Shown here: piece after piece, positions 39,533 to 52,545 of the stretch | Layout: each line of letters begins with the position of its first letter | Numbering within the stretch: the stretch's first letter is position 1 | Assembly (NCBI RefSeq): GCF_019925205.1 | Contig: NC_083566.1 | Span: forward strand, 19,282,001 to 19,346,000 | DNA: 64,000 bases | Reading direction: 5' to 3' | DNA from: Metopolophium dirhodum | Lineage: Eukaryota > Arthropoda > Insecta > Hemiptera > Aphididae | Program-made: the position numbers and the translations under genes | The notes under the pieces: model-generated | Database searches by the model: none | What the model saw: the letters and a program-made list of their open reading frames with translations, nothing else | What the model was told of the DNA's origin: nothing

Positions 39533-40478
39533 ACGACCGAACGAGTAAACGCTTTTATCGAAGCCAATTTGTTATTAACGACCGGTGCTTGTGAGTGTAT
39601 TGCGGGTGCTTCCAAAAACCTTTAACGTCGTTTCGCTATTTCATATTGAGAGTTATTCCTATACTTTAAAAACAAAACAACACTACAGCGGCCATTTTCA
39701 ATTTAAAAAAAAAAAATGTTCACATCTTATATCATTAAAAATATTATATTGTACAGCTGCAGCTAATTATTACACTTACCAGTTGCCGAGTTAACATAAA
39801 CGAATATATTTTTATTTTATTTTTTTTGCTAATGTTTCAATGTTGTTCGTAGTACTTTATAATAGCTGTCGTTATGGCCTGTCAATATTACATAATATAA
39901 AAAAAAATAATCACGTTCTAAAAATAACAATAAAAACGTACTACTCATGTGAAAAAATTTAATTTAGACACAAAATAATAAAAGGTATAATAATAACAGT
40001 GTTTCGTACTGACTAAAACTTTTATTCTATAATACTATAATAATAGTGTTAAAAAAATTTTAATAAGCGATTTGATTGAAATACTTTAGCTTGAATTAAT
40101 AAAACAAACCCGCTAACGTTTATATTATAGTTTATAATAATATTCACACATGACATAATACATTTCCTTCGTTCTTTAAACGCGGTGAAACCATGTCTAA
40201 ATAATTATACGAGCATATTTCGAAATCACCTGTAAGTTGTAACAGTTTTTGTATTTATAAAACAACGTTTGATAAGATACTATTTAAAAGCATCTAATTT
40301 TAAATAATGTAATGCAATTATCTGATCTAAACTAACAGCATAATGATAAATTATTTTGATTAAAAAAATCGATGTATCGTGGATGCGACTCTGCAATAAC
40401 ATAATTATATATTTCTATTTTATTGGTGTGATGGATTTCGGAGATCGTCACGTATTTTATGGTGATGGGTAGTAGCAG

Positions 40479-40614
40479 GGCTCTCTGCGTGCTATTACTG
40501 TAGATTTAGTTGGAAATTTGATGGTGAGCATGACTCTAACGATTAGCGAATACAAAATGCAGAACTCGTCGACCCGGGAGAGGCGCCATCCGCCTTTTGA
40601 CCGAACTTATTTCG
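40479..40614 (+). other. Open 45-codon block between a CAG and a GTACTT, unassigned
   Basis: After CAG at 40478 the plus strand is open for 45 codons (GSLRAITVDLVGNLM, VSMTLTISEYKMQ, NSSTRERRHPPFDRTYF) up to a possible donor at 40615. The acceptor side is purine-rich and weak, with in-frame stops just before it. The minus strand also gives plausible short readings. It could be an exon or a fragment of an old retroelement. Confidence 0.2.
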
Positions 40615-40744
40615 GTACTTTATTGTTATTTTTATCACACATACGGGTACACAACAGTGGGCAATTCGGAAATTGACTGTGCCGTATTGAGAATTGAATG
40701 ATATATTATTATAGTCTATTTTCGGTGATGAAAAAAATCGTGAT

Positions 40745-40880
40745 TAGGTTGCAATGGTAGTAAATTAGTATGTAGTACTTGCGTCCAAGATAAATCATAC
40801 ATTCAATTTCAAAAGTCCAATGCTCGTGGCAGAGTTCGAATCTTGTCTGAGTAGTGAGTGGGTGTACACTCTTAAATGAT
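40745..40880 (+). repeat. Possible tRNA-derived SINE remnant
   Basis: A B-box-like GAGTTCGAATCTT at about 40832-40844 follows an A-box-like GGTTGCAATGGTAG at about 40747. The 85-bp spacing is too long for a tRNA and no cloverleaf can be drawn, so a SINE remnant is the better guess. Weak. Confidence 0.2.
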
Positions 40881-41740
40881 GACTGGTAGAAATAATATAT
40901 ATATAGAACAGCTAGCTTCTACGACAAGTAGTTTGTCAACTTGTATTGATTCCATTTGATTTGTGGTCGTCAACACTTCTCCCAGCAGCTCGGACAGATA
41001 TGAAATATCTACAATCGGAGACTTATTAGTAGGTATAATATCAATTTTTTTTTTTTGTAGCGATCATCTTTATACACAATATAATATTATAGCCAATAAC
41101 ATGAACTGGTGTTATTATAGACTATATACCGTCGCAGTTGTGATTTATTATTTATCCATACCTACTTAATATTATATTTATGATGTCGGACCGTCGTCTG
41201 CGCATTATTATATACACCGTCATACCACTATTATACTACACTAAGTCATTCCCACGTTTTCTCCCTGTCTTCGTTTTCGTCTTAATCGTCTTCTTCTTGG
41301 TCGTCGTCGTCGTAGCACTATCGTTTCCCCGGATCGCGGTGAAATCTCTCGCGAATGACGACGAAACCACTGCCTACCGAGCTCCAAACAGACACTGCCT
41401 CCTACCATGCACACATAATATTACCCATAGGTATATATAGATGTTATAGCCCGCGGAGTTCATATACGGCAGCATAATATTATTACAACGAGACTTACGC
41501 GCATATACACATTATAATATTATATATATATATATATATTGTATACATCGTATGCTCACGTTCCTACGGGACGACGGTCGTGACCGGTGTGCATTCACCG
41601 GCCGTTTATAATTGTGTTTGTGTGTGCGTCTGAAGGTCAAGAGTCATAGTCGTTGTCGCAGAAAAAAAAACAATTTTATACGTGAAAAACTCGTGCGTTA
41701 GAAATTATATTATAAGTAGCGCGCCCGCGACGGTTTGCAG

Positions 41741-41782
41741 TGTGTGTGTGTGTGTGTGCGTGTGTGTGTGTGTGTGTGTGTG
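41741..41782. repeat. TG microsatellite, interrupted once
   Basis: TG dinucleotide run with a single CG interruption near 41759. Confidence 0.95.
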
Positions 41783-42060
41783 AAGACGAGTTGTATTATA
41801 ATGACCGTATAGCCCCGACGACGCGAGCGCTAACGCAGTAAGTAGGTTATTCCTTCCGGTACGCGCATCAATGTGCAGGTATAGGTACTGACCGCGGCAT
41901 AATATCATAATATTATTATTGTTGTTACGACGCGGGCGCGGTGTATGTACTTAATCCAAGGGAGGCGAGGTTGGGTTCAATAAAGAATAATTTCAACTAT
42001 CATAATCGTTTGCTCCAATGTTGTTTTATAATTATAGTTTTGTTATTTTTTTTTAATAGT

Positions 42061-42102
42061 TACCTACCTACCTACCTACCTACCTACCTACCTACCTACC
42101 TA
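42061..42102. repeat. (TACC)10 microsatellite
   Basis: About ten perfect tandem copies of TACC. Confidence 0.95.
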
Positions 42103-42169
42103 TATATACTTATGTTATAGAAATGAAAAAAGAAAATTTTAAATTAATTTATCGATATAAGTTGCTTAC

Positions 42170-42227
42170 CAACGCGTGTTGAATAAATCCACAGATTATA
42201 ATTTCGTTTAAAATCTTCGATAAAGCA
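42170..42227 (-). CDS. Weak candidate exon of the gene ending at 35083
   Basis: On the minus strand, after AAAATATTCAG, 58 nt lead to the donor GTTG/GTAAGC. The zero-phase frame is open (CFIEDFKRNYNLWIYSTRV) and ends in phase 1, which suits the candidate microexon at 36178. The acceptor tract is A-rich rather than pyrimidine-rich. Composition looks coding, but no homology is recognised. Confidence 0.22.
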
Positions 42228-42367
42228 CTGAATATTTTTTCAATTAAGACAAGGCTTCGGCATCTGAGGTCAGTAGCCTGGATTAATTATAGTGGTTTTA
42301 ATGCTTCGGGGGAGAGTACGGTTGGTTTAGAACACGTGTATGCGTGGAAAGGATTTTCCGCTAAAAA

Positions 42368-42390
42368 CCCGGGCGGTCACCCATCCGGGA
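42368..42390 (-). repeat. 5S-rRNA-like internal control segment
   Basis: The minus strand reads TCCCGGATGGGTGACCGCCC. GGATGGGTGACCGCC is the conserved box-C neighbourhood of eukaryotic 5S rRNA. The sequence on both sides does not continue as 5S rRNA, so this is not a 5S gene. It is best seen as the promoter part of a 5S-derived SINE or as convergence. Confidence 0.35.
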
Positions 42391-42430
42391 ACTATTGTGG
42401 CGCCGTCCAGACACCACACCACACCACGTC

Positions 42431-45348
42431 ACAAAAGCACTATAATAAGGGTTGAAACTATACGAATTATGCGTATTATATAGTAGGTGCAGTGGATAAT
42501 ATACGTATTATTATACCTTCGACCGTGCTCATTATTGTTATAATATCTACACCGTTCACACTTGGTTCGGTTTCGGTGAGAATTGACGATGGTCGGCGTG
42601 TGTAAACGTGGTATATGCGTTTTATACCTGTGAGCTTTTACTTTTCACCGCTCGAGGCCGGCCACCGCGTGATTGTTGTGACCGTTTGAAAATACCGCGA
42701 GGTATTCCAATAATCGCGTATTCGTGCGCATATCAAACGAAATAGATATTATATGTACATTGACGACAAGAATATAAACATAATATAATATAAAATGTCA
42801 ATTCGCCGGAAAACTGTGACAATATAATCTAAAGACTCTATGTGTATAGTAATAATATTTTATTTATACAATAATAATATCATGCTTTCGATTTTTCACA
42901 TCGATACAACAGTACGAAAATGTGCCTATGCGTTTTCAAGCCAAACTCGTACAACCGAATAGTTTTGAGTGTTATATTTTGTAAGCCACATTCGTCAAAC
43001 TAAAAAGTCTGACCATCCCTCTGAAAGTATCTATCGATCGTAATTATTCACAATCTATGGTAATATAATATAATACCTATATTATAATATTAGGCCACGT
43101 TCGGACCGTTCACTTCGATTTTGTACGCTATGTCTTATTATTCGATTATACATTTATACCTATATAATGGTTTATACCGCATCAACTGCAGGCATCGAAT
43201 AACACAATTTTTATTATTATTATTATTAAATTATGGTAATAGGATCGCGTCTACGAATCATCGGTGGTGGTTTCGTTCGACCGTTTGCGTGTCTCGAGAG
43301 TTGCATCCGACTGTATATATAGGCACTTATTTGTACTTAAATAGGAATCCGCTCACCGATTTATGGATTTCGACGCGATTCTAAAGCGCGATTTTTTTCT
43401 AGTAGTAAAAATGTGTATTTTTTTTAAATCTTGCGTTATTCGTCACATAATGCGTAGACTATAGAGGACGTGTAGACGTATAATATTCAAATATTATACT
43501 ATGGTTTCAATCACTACGAAATATCGAAATTGTGGCGCTCCAATACAACTTAATATTAGAGACTAGAGATTGAAATCCCATTAAGTACATGTATATATGC
43601 CAAGTTAAAAGAAGAAAATATATTCGAGATAATGCCATATCACTTTTTTATAAAATAAGTCTAACAAATAAGTTACACCGTTATACGTTTGTTATTTCAT
43701 TATTTATGTTTCTTACAAAAAAACATATTATATTATAATATAATATTACCCCGAAAATATTCTTCAATTAACATGTGCTTATAGGTGATTAAATTCAGAT
43801 TTGTCCATTACTTTTTTCGTTATAGAGTATAACACTGCATAAATCACCTAAAAAAATATCGATGATTATTAATTAGAGAGGAAATGAGCTTGTAAATTAT
43901 AATTTATAAATAAAGTGAAAAATTATTCATTATTTATTGCTATGTACCTAATACCTATATATATTTATTATGACAGGTACCTACATAATATATACACATT
44001 ATTATTTTTTTTTTTCGTAAGGTGCTTCATTTAAAACTTTAGCCCCTGGGCCTCAAAATGTCTTAATCCGGGCTTGATAGCAACATTTTTGATTTAGGAA
44101 AGAGGAATTTCACAAAATCTCCTGTTACACAAACGTTGGAATACGATAAACCGCTACGATACACTTAATTATTAAAATAATACACATCATTATAATATTA
44201 ATCCGTATCATATACACACAAACTTTTTATTATTATTATTACTGTTTATCGTATTCGACTCATCGGCATCTGTATAGTTGTGGTTCGTTTGACCGTTCCG
44301 TTTTTACGAAAAAACACATTTTTTTCAGTTGGCTTATCAAACATAATACTTTTGTGATTCACAGCGAATACTTAAAAAACAAGCGCTGAATTTTTAAAAA
44401 AATTTTTTCTGCGTTTGTGATGTATAATTTAATTGGTACCTATTTTATTTATTTATTATATTAGGTAAGACAGATAGATATTAATCTGTTTCCGTGCGTA
44501 TTACCTTTCAAAATAAATATTCTAATAATATTATATTCGTTACGACCACACAACAATTGCATAAAAATTTAATCAAATCGGTACAACAAGTATATTAATA
44601 TACGTAATCGTCGTAATTAGTGCCTTATTACGTTTTTCGAAATTATTATAACGATATTATAATATAATTATCGTTAGATAATCGGTAAAACAAAAAGGAT
44701 TGTTTGCATTTTTGTTCATAATAACTATATTACGCACTCAATATAAGGTAATATTATCATTATGATTTTAGCGGTTCTATTATGAATAATATGATATAAA
44801 ACATAAGAGCACAGGCCGTACCGTCGTGGTTAACCGCTGCAAGCCAACAGTGCATCGAACGAGGAAAATATTTTATTAGTGTCTACTGTCTACCTATCTA
44901 CTGTCTTATCTACTGACTCGTGGTCGAGGATAATACCTATCATAATTCATAATAATATTATATTATACTACATCACGCCCTACGACATTAGCCGCCGTCC
45001 ATTGTTTGATTATACGTTTTATGCGAACTGTTCAAATGTTTCCGTTATGGATTTAGCGGTTTGTGATGTTATATCGGAAATAATAATTTATTGTTGACCA
45101 CAACCGGCTTGCGACCGAAACGTAAATATTACTAAAAAAATTATGACTATATTATTATTCGTAATATATTATTGAATGTGCAACACATCTCTGCTATTAA
45201 TGCGAGAATATATAAATATAATATTATACAATGGGATTATTCTAATGCTAAATACGCTCTTTTTCTTGAAAAGTTTTGGAAATGTATTTCTTTGATAGCT
45301 AATTAGAAAAAATATTAATTTTTTTTTAAAGATCGTTTGTTATTATTT
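42431..45348. other. Noncoding DNA with mixed GC patches
   Basis: GC-richer patches at 42540-42730 and 43230-43380. The second has a minus-strand donor-like TCG/GTGAGC at about 43349 but only short open sequence before it. An element-end-like stretch with AGCCCCTGGGCC and TAATCCGGGC lies at 44040-44080. No gene supported. Confidence 0.35.
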
Positions 45349-46089
45349 ACTAGCTGATCTCGCACACTTTGTTGCCAGTTAAAAATGATAACTCTTAAAA
45401 AAGTTATGATTGTTCTACTCCTTTTGGGTGTAACTTGTAACCATTGTAAACAAAAAACGATTCTGAGCGAATATGGTCCATTAGACTATAATACTAAGTA
45501 TATTTCATGACATTATTGTGATTAAAGTGATTTATTTAATAAATACTACAAAAGGTTAAATTCATCTTTGCCGAAAAAATTACATTTGAAAATATCATTG
45601 TGTGTATAAAATAAAACTATATCTATCTAATAATATTTTATGGACATTGGACATAAATAAAAAAACTAATACAAATTGAAATTTCTTATAACTATGAATA
45701 GGTCAATAAAACTAGTCAAAATAGTGAGAACAATTTAGGGTTCATAGAAAATACTTATAAAAACATTCGGTAAAACTTTAATATTTAAAAGTATTTACTA
45801 TTATTTATTTTAGAGTTACACCAAAAAACCAAATCGATATTTTCGAAAGGTTTTGCGTACAAATCTCCCTAATTCCTTAAATTTTTTTTCCTGACGCTTT
45901 TGAGAACTATTGGGCATTTTATCTTTGACTAAATTCACTTTCCTACCACAAAATATACTGAAGTAGAAAATTGAAGTATTTTTATTCCCCTAAAATAGTA
46001 AAATGTGATGACAGACAGACACACACACAAATTACACATCATTGTAAAATCAATTCAATATTCATCGCTCCGCTCAGAATCTAAAAATA
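45349..46089 (+). repeat. Dispersed noncoding repeat, nearly full copy
   Basis: It begins ACTAGCTGATCTCGCACACT followed by TTGTTGCC and ends with ATTCATCGCTCCGCTCAG and AATCTAAAAAT, the end also found at 34001. A short microsatellite-like ACACACAC run lies near the end. No open frame of note. The head resembles those at 24034 and 46680. Confidence 0.5.
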
Positions 46090-46662
46090 ATTTAGGCAAT
46101 ATTTCCTACCAAATAATATGAAATTATTCGTTCACCTGTGATATCTGACTTCACTCACAATTGTATGATATGGATTGATTTAATTAAAATATTAAAATAG
46201 TGTTTTCAAATGAATTAATCTCGATTGATAATTGTTCTACTCGTTTTTTGTGTGGTCATTGATCAATAAAAGATTTCGGCCACAATATAAAAAAAAATGT
46301 GCTCTCTTTCCGATCTAACTATTGGATTACCTATCAATCTTAAATAATTTTTCAATAATATGTATTTACTGTAAGAGTATCATCATAGAGTATTTCGTAC
46401 GTTTTCAACAGTAAGAATGAATAACAATCAAGAGGTAAAAAATATATTGATACATTTAGATTATTTGACAAGCTGTAACCTCTAAATATTGCCGGGAATA
46501 GGTATTTATATATTTAATTATTATATTATTTAGCACAATCGAAGGATCAAACATATTTCGCAGGAACAATGGCAGTGCGAACGTCATTGTATGAATAAAA
46601 ACACTTATCGCATTTTTAATCATACAAAAAAATAAAATTATAAAAATCGGAAATTCTGAAAC

Positions 46663-46680
46663 AAGCAGGACAGCTAGTTA
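46663..46680 (-). repeat. Inverted copy of the ACTAGCTGTCC repeat head
   Basis: Reverse complement reads ACTAGCTGTCCTGCTTGT, one mismatch from 24034. It faces the copy ending at 46089, so two related repeats lie tail to tail. Confidence 0.5.
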
Positions 46681-46890
46681 ATTATAAAACTAAATAATTG
46701 TTTATAACATAATACCTATATGTAATCAGTGGTTTCTAGTTCTTGTTATATATTTATATACAATGTATTCTCTTAATTAATAATACTAAGGTCACCGAGA
46801 GAACGCTACCAAATTTTCGTACCACCCAGTCCAAAAATGCTAAGAAGTGTTGTACTGTGAGACGTGAGTATGGATTTCCTACCGAATATA

Positions 46891-47111
46891 TTACCGGTGG
46901 TATAAATATTCTAGGATATTCGTACCTCCTGGTATGAAATATTAGGAGGTATAGGTATCCTAGGAATATTATACCGGGGGTATAAATATTCTAGAATATT
47001 TGTACCCCCAGTATATAATTTTTGCTGGTATAAATATCCTAAGAAATTTGTACCGGCAGTACTGTAACCTAGGCAAATCTACCCCCGTAGGGTATAAATA
47101 TCCGGGGGTAT
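46891..47111. repeat. Tandem array of imperfect palindromes centred on CTAG
   Basis: About five units of 33-45 bp, each of the form GG-TATAAATATYCTAGRATATTTGTA-CC. The best unit, 46976-47009, has arms GGGGGTATAAATATTCT and its reverse complement with one mismatched pair out of 17. The others are at about 46895-46928, 46936-46976, 47024-47058 and 47060-47110 with more changes. The array ends next to CTGTACTACGCTTCGTTGCC, which resembles a dispersed repeat head. It could extrude cruciforms or act as a cluster of dimer-binding sites. Confidence 0.7.
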
Positions 47112-49160
47112 GATTTGTCTGTACTACGCTTCGTTGCCTCTTAAAAATCCCAACTCTATATGTTTTACATATTACTATAGCAACCAATTATATACAAAAA
47201 ATTCCATCAGAAATCTCAAAAAAATATATAAATGGTTGCCATGGTAATATGGACACACAGACATATTCATTTATAAATATATTATAGATTAGATTTATAA
47301 GACCATATTATTATTATTTCTATATCAGTTAATTTTGTTTATTTTTGTTAATATTATTTTAAAATACTTAGATTATTTTTATTTTTAGTCAATAAGTATC
47401 TCGTAATGACTCAAACTATTTTATGTAAATGATAACCACATTTTAGCTACTTATAAAATGTTAATCAAATTATTTTTTTAAATTAATAAAAATCTATCAA
47501 CATTTTAACGATTAGTTTCTGAGCTATAAAACTTTTTGTACCTACCAAGAAAAATACAGATAAATACGCAATGTAAAATAGATGTACTTAATTGATGCAT
47601 CATTGTACTTAATATATTTAGATATATATATATATATTTTTTAAAAATTATAAAATTGTCATAAATTAATTATGATTATTTATTACTATAGGTAGTAATT
47701 TTCAATGCATTGATCATAGACAATCAATTTACAGTAAAGAATGTGTTTCCCATATGAAAATGAAAAAGAAATTTCTTTGTATTACTACAGAATACTGCAT
47801 AATTAATGATAAAACATAAAACAAAAGTAATTAAAATATGGTAAGTATTCAAGTATACTTGTTCATTACAAAAATCAGAATTTAAATAAAGGCATTGTGA
47901 AAGGATAAAATTAGGGTGTACATGGATTTCATGTACACTTTGATACTTTGTTGTTATTGTTGTATACATTTTTTACCGAAATGTCTCGTTTGGAAACAAA
48001 AACGTTTGAACACAACACTTTATTATAATACTAGCCACTCATAAAGAATATAATACGGTTTTTTATTACATTTCACTATGGAACGGAGGAGATATCATTA
48101 TAATATATTACAAACTGATACATTGCATCTACACCAGTATAAACAGACTTTTTTCGTATAAATAAAAAGATACTTTGAAACAAGTTTAAAAAATTTTACA
48201 TATTTTTTGTGTAGAAAGGTTTTATATTTTTTAATAATGCAAAACAAAAGTTTCGTAAAAAAAGGGGTGTAAAGAATATTATAATATTATAACATACAAT
48301 AATACACAATTCTATGTAACATCGATGTTTATAAATTATAGCCTATACCTAATTATAGGTATCTGGTATGAAAGGTTTGCAATATTGAATTAAGAAAAAT
48401 TAATAAGATGTGATTTCTCACCGTTGTTTCATGTTTAATTTTTAATATTTCTTTATTATCAATGGATTATTATTCAGTCAATAATGTTTATGATGCAGGT
48501 TGAAAAAACCGTACTCGACGTGTCTTAAATTGATTATTAACTTGAGTTATATCGTACGAAGAAAACACCAAAGTATTTCGTGCCCAAGACTATAACTGCA
48601 ATATCGACAACAAAAGGATATCTCAAAAAGTAATCCTTTCAAAATAATTACATTAGTGAACTGCACGTGGTAAAAAAGAACAGCCCCCTTGACATTGTAT
48701 ATTCAATTTTGTGTTTCGTAAAGAATATTAAATATATATAGATGCGTGTTACATAATAGCGATTTCTAGTAGTTGATAACTTAAGTTCACACGTGAGAGC
48801 TCTAGAACGGTTGAATGACGCTCGTATTTATGAAAAAATTGTTTAAAAATAAATTGGTCGTAGGTATAACCTTATACAGTTATACCTATACCTACAATCA
48901 TTTTTACTTTCTTGATTTTTAATCAAGTAAGTATGGTAATTGAAATGAAAAAAATCTGAATTTTGAAAACTTCAAGAATTTCTGTTAAATAGGAAAATAG
49001 TAAAAAATGTAACTCAGTAATAATGAGTAGGTGGGTAATTTAGCTAGCTTTAATATACAATATTAATGAGAGGGCTCCGATATCACACCCAAGCGGTATA
49101 ACGATTTGAATCCACAAAAACGTCGGGTAAACAGTCCTAAAATTTATATTTTTTAACTTT
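47112..49160. other. AT-rich noncoding DNA
   Basis: Nothing supported. An 81-codon minus frame at 47724-47969 is unrecognised and AT-driven. Confidence 0.45.
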
Positions 49161-49945
49161 AACTTGGCAGTGCTGGAGTAACAGTGCTGAATAAAGTCAT
49201 TTTGCTTGTTTTATTTATTAAACTTGATAACAAATAGTGTACATAATATAAATATTTTAAAAACTATTGGCGATAGAAAGCAAATGTAAGAGCTCTCTAG
49301 TCGCTCTGAAATCTGAATAGTGAATACCCAATTTACTCAATAGTGTAATGATAAAACAATAAAACATATTTAAATACAAAAATGTTGTTTTCATAATTAT
49401 TAAATAATTCAATGGAATTAAAATCAAATAAATCAATTTTTAAATCATTTGCTATTGACATTATCCTATTCATAAGAAGAGCAGAAACATAATTTGTTTT
49501 ATGTGTAAAAATATAAAACAGTGATTGATCTAGTTCTACACTGAGGGGCATAAAAATTGAGAAAACCTAAAAGTTCAGGGCAATTGATGTAACCTATAAC
49601 GAGCTTTAATAAAAATTTAATTTTACTAATATTAAGACATGATCAATATTAGGATTTTACTAATATTAAGATTTTATTAATAGGATTTTACTAATATTAG
49701 GATTTTATTAATATTAAGATTTGAAAAAGTGATTACCTATTATTGTATATCAGAATAAAAATTCTTACTATAAACCAAAATAAGTTAGGTTAAGTTAATA
49801 GTATAGTTGTTACCTATCCAGGAAATCTCGCTTTCTTAAGTCTCACAAAATTTTATTTTGGTTGTACAAAATTGTACAAAATAAAGTACTTAATACTGGA
49901 TAATTTTGATATTCAGTTTCAAACTTGGCAGTGCTGGGGTAACAG
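49161..49945 (+). repeat. Pair of 24-bp direct repeats 761 bp apart
   Basis: AACTTGGCAGTGCTGG followed by RGTAACAG occurs at 49161-49184 and 49922-49945 with a single A/G difference. They may be relics of two copies of one repeat or of an excision. The space between them is AT-rich and holds the tandem repeat at 49621. Confidence 0.6.
49621..49722. repeat. Degenerate 17-bp minisatellite
   Basis: About six units of the type GATTTTACTAATATTAG, with some shortened. Confidence 0.75.
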
Positions 49946-49980
49946 ACCTACTTTGTTCCTCTTAAAATCAAACCCGTTGT

Positions 49981-50015
49981 ATTCTACTATAATCTACTAT
50001 AATCTACTATAATCT
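49981..50015. repeat. 10-bp tandem repeat, about 3.5 copies
   Basis: Units of AATCTACTAT, perfect except at the edges. Confidence 0.85.
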
Positions 50016-50160
50016 TATATCTTCTCAATAAATTGTTTGCAATTAATAATTTCCCTAAAGTACAATTTTGGTTTAATCATATTGTAATAAAATACATACA
50101 TATTTGTGCATACAGTTATTAAATTCTAAAAATTAAAAATCAAGAAAGTTTACATGTCGA

Positions 50161-50652
50161 CAGTGTTGGGAAAAGATAACCAAAAAATCATCTGGATAAG
50201 ATAACAGATAATTCATTCAAAATGTATCTATATAAGATAAAATATAACATCATTTTTTTTTATCAAGATAAAAATATGGATACATTTTTAAAATTATATT
50301 ATAAATAATTAAATTTATTAGTAATTACTAATTAGATAATATTTATTAATTAATTTATGTCATTTCTCAACTAAAATAATAAATTAAAATTTTTAAAACA
50401 ACTTGAATAAAAATAAAATAACAAAATAAAACTGACAATATTTCAGTAAACTTTTCTTTTTTTAACTATAATAATATTGGAATTTGGTATCACTACTCGG
50501 TTCTGATAAATTATTGGCTATTTCAGAATTTAAAAATATCCTTATTATTATATTATTTATCTAGATAAATTACCACAGATAACCATTACATTTATTTAGA
50601 TGAGATAATTAGATGATTTAATTATTTTTATCTAGATAATTCCCAACACTTG
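50161..50652. mobile_element. hAT-like non-autonomous element
   Basis: The left end is CAGTGTTGGGAA and the right end, reverse complemented, is CAAGTGTTGGGAA, a terminal sequence style typical of hAT elements. Subterminal regions at both ends are packed with AGATAA words, as hAT transposases often bind repeated subterminal sites. The 492-bp element has no open frame. An 8-bp target duplication is not visible, so the insertion is probably old. Confidence 0.65.
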
Positions 50653-52545
50653 GCAAGCGTTTTTTTTTTAATTCAAGCAAATATCGATGGATTAACCAAT
50701 ATTTTATGCTTAGAACTTTATTATTATTATTATTATTATTATCTATTTAATCTATTACAATATATTGTATTGTGTATATTTAAAGCTCTAATTATGTGAT
50801 GTATTTATAATATTACATCAATAATACAATATATGTATTGACTACCCACAAAAAATTGAAAAAAAAAATTGACGAGGTGTTTTAGTCTTAAGGCTTGTTA
50901 TTTTAACCAGCTAACTTTAGCCTATGCTAAACTCGTCTTCGGGAGTGCGCTTCACCTTTTGAAATATATTATTCAATTGTTGTCAATACCGATCAACGGG
51001 GCTTTAAAAAGTACACATATGTACGTAAGCCACAATCGTAAGCCGTCTTTACTCGGAACCGTTTTTAAATGTGATCATCATTAATTTTCAGATTTTTTAT
51101 ATGTATGTATGTGATACTAAAATATGCACCATTGGCACCATTTTGGGATTAGGTGAGTGATCAACTGGTGGTTAGGTTAGGTTTCTGTAACTTGTCGAAT
51201 ATTTCGGGAAAATATTAATATTTTGAATTGATAATAAAATATAAATAATATAAAAATGTTATAAAATGTAAGCAACTATTATCAAATTCAAGAGAAAGTA
51301 ATGAAAACAAAATAATATGGTAAATTCTCACAGACTGCTATAATAATTAATAACTGTACATTTTTCATAATATTTACAAATAACACTTAAATCGTATAAT
51401 TTTCTTTTCCCCGTTCTTTTGTTTGTTTTCGTAATACACAATATTATAACGTGTATTTTTTTACTATAGTAATTATTAAAAAGTAATTGTATTAAAAAAA
51501 ATAACATCGAACATTAGCGTTGAACTATTTTATTTAAATCATTATTAATTTGTGATATTATCCATGAAATTGTTGTCTATGTTTTATTTCATTATTAATT
51601 TTTCAGTACAAAAATCAATAATTGTAGGAACGTAGTTGTGTTCATTAAATTTAAGATTGTTACTTGTTTTACAAAGAAAAATGTTTGCAGATATTTTACC
51701 ATACACTTGAACAAAAATGAAGCATAACGTTGTTTGTTTTTTTTAAACCACTTTATCTGTGCCTATACTCTATATAGGTATTATATTAAAATGTTGTCAT
51801 TTATAATTTTACGATGAAAATTTCGTAATAGCTGGTTATAATATTGTAATCATCCGAATATACTTGTTATGGTATTTCGATAACATGTTTTTTTAATATG
51901 CATTAATGCCGGATAACTTACTGTAATATCGCATCGCGTATAACATTTGGAAATTTAAGAGTTTGACGAGACTTAATGGTCCGATAACGGATAGCAACTA
52001 TTTTGTGTTAAAAGGACCGTTAATGATTTAAGGGCTTATTAAACGAGCCTTTACAAGTTACGTATGTCGGTATATTGGAGTTTACAAGATGTATAAGAAT
52101 AATTATCGATAAACTTTAAGCTACTGAACTAATATGCGCACGACCATTGATCATATACGAATGATTATGCTTCACAACTAATTAGACGTGAACGGTACAT
52201 GTTATTATATTACATAATTAATACAAACGATTTTGATCAATTTGTACATAGCCGTTTTAAAGCGGATACTTGTTGGAATATTATTTGCATCCCATCATCG
52301 ATCATCATTAATAATAATATTATCATGCCAATTACAAACAATTAAACAATATTAATCATTCGATAAAAAAAAAAAAAACAAAAAAAATGCACATTAATAA
52401 AATACAAATAAAACGTATAATGTTACGGAAAAAAATACGACCAAACGGGCAAAACATAGTTAAGCCAATTATAAAAAAACATCAATACAATAATAATTAT
52501 TATATGTACCGAAAGCGAGTAGATATCGGTGAATAATGTATAAGG
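50653..52545. other. AT-rich noncoding DNA
   Basis: A trinucleotide ATT run lies at about 50718-50742. A 71-codon plus frame (50869-51084) is unrecognised. Two GGTTA-type telomere-like copies lie at about 51170-51183. Nothing else supported. Confidence 0.4.

Noticed and set aside
40747..40860. tRNA gene
   Set aside because: Only a B-box-like word is present; no acceptor stem, anticodon arm or proper A-to-B spacing, so kept only as a weak SINE remnant.
41180..41440. 86-codon plus frame with a Val-rich stretch
   Set aside because: Low-complexity reading of a GTCGTC repeat.
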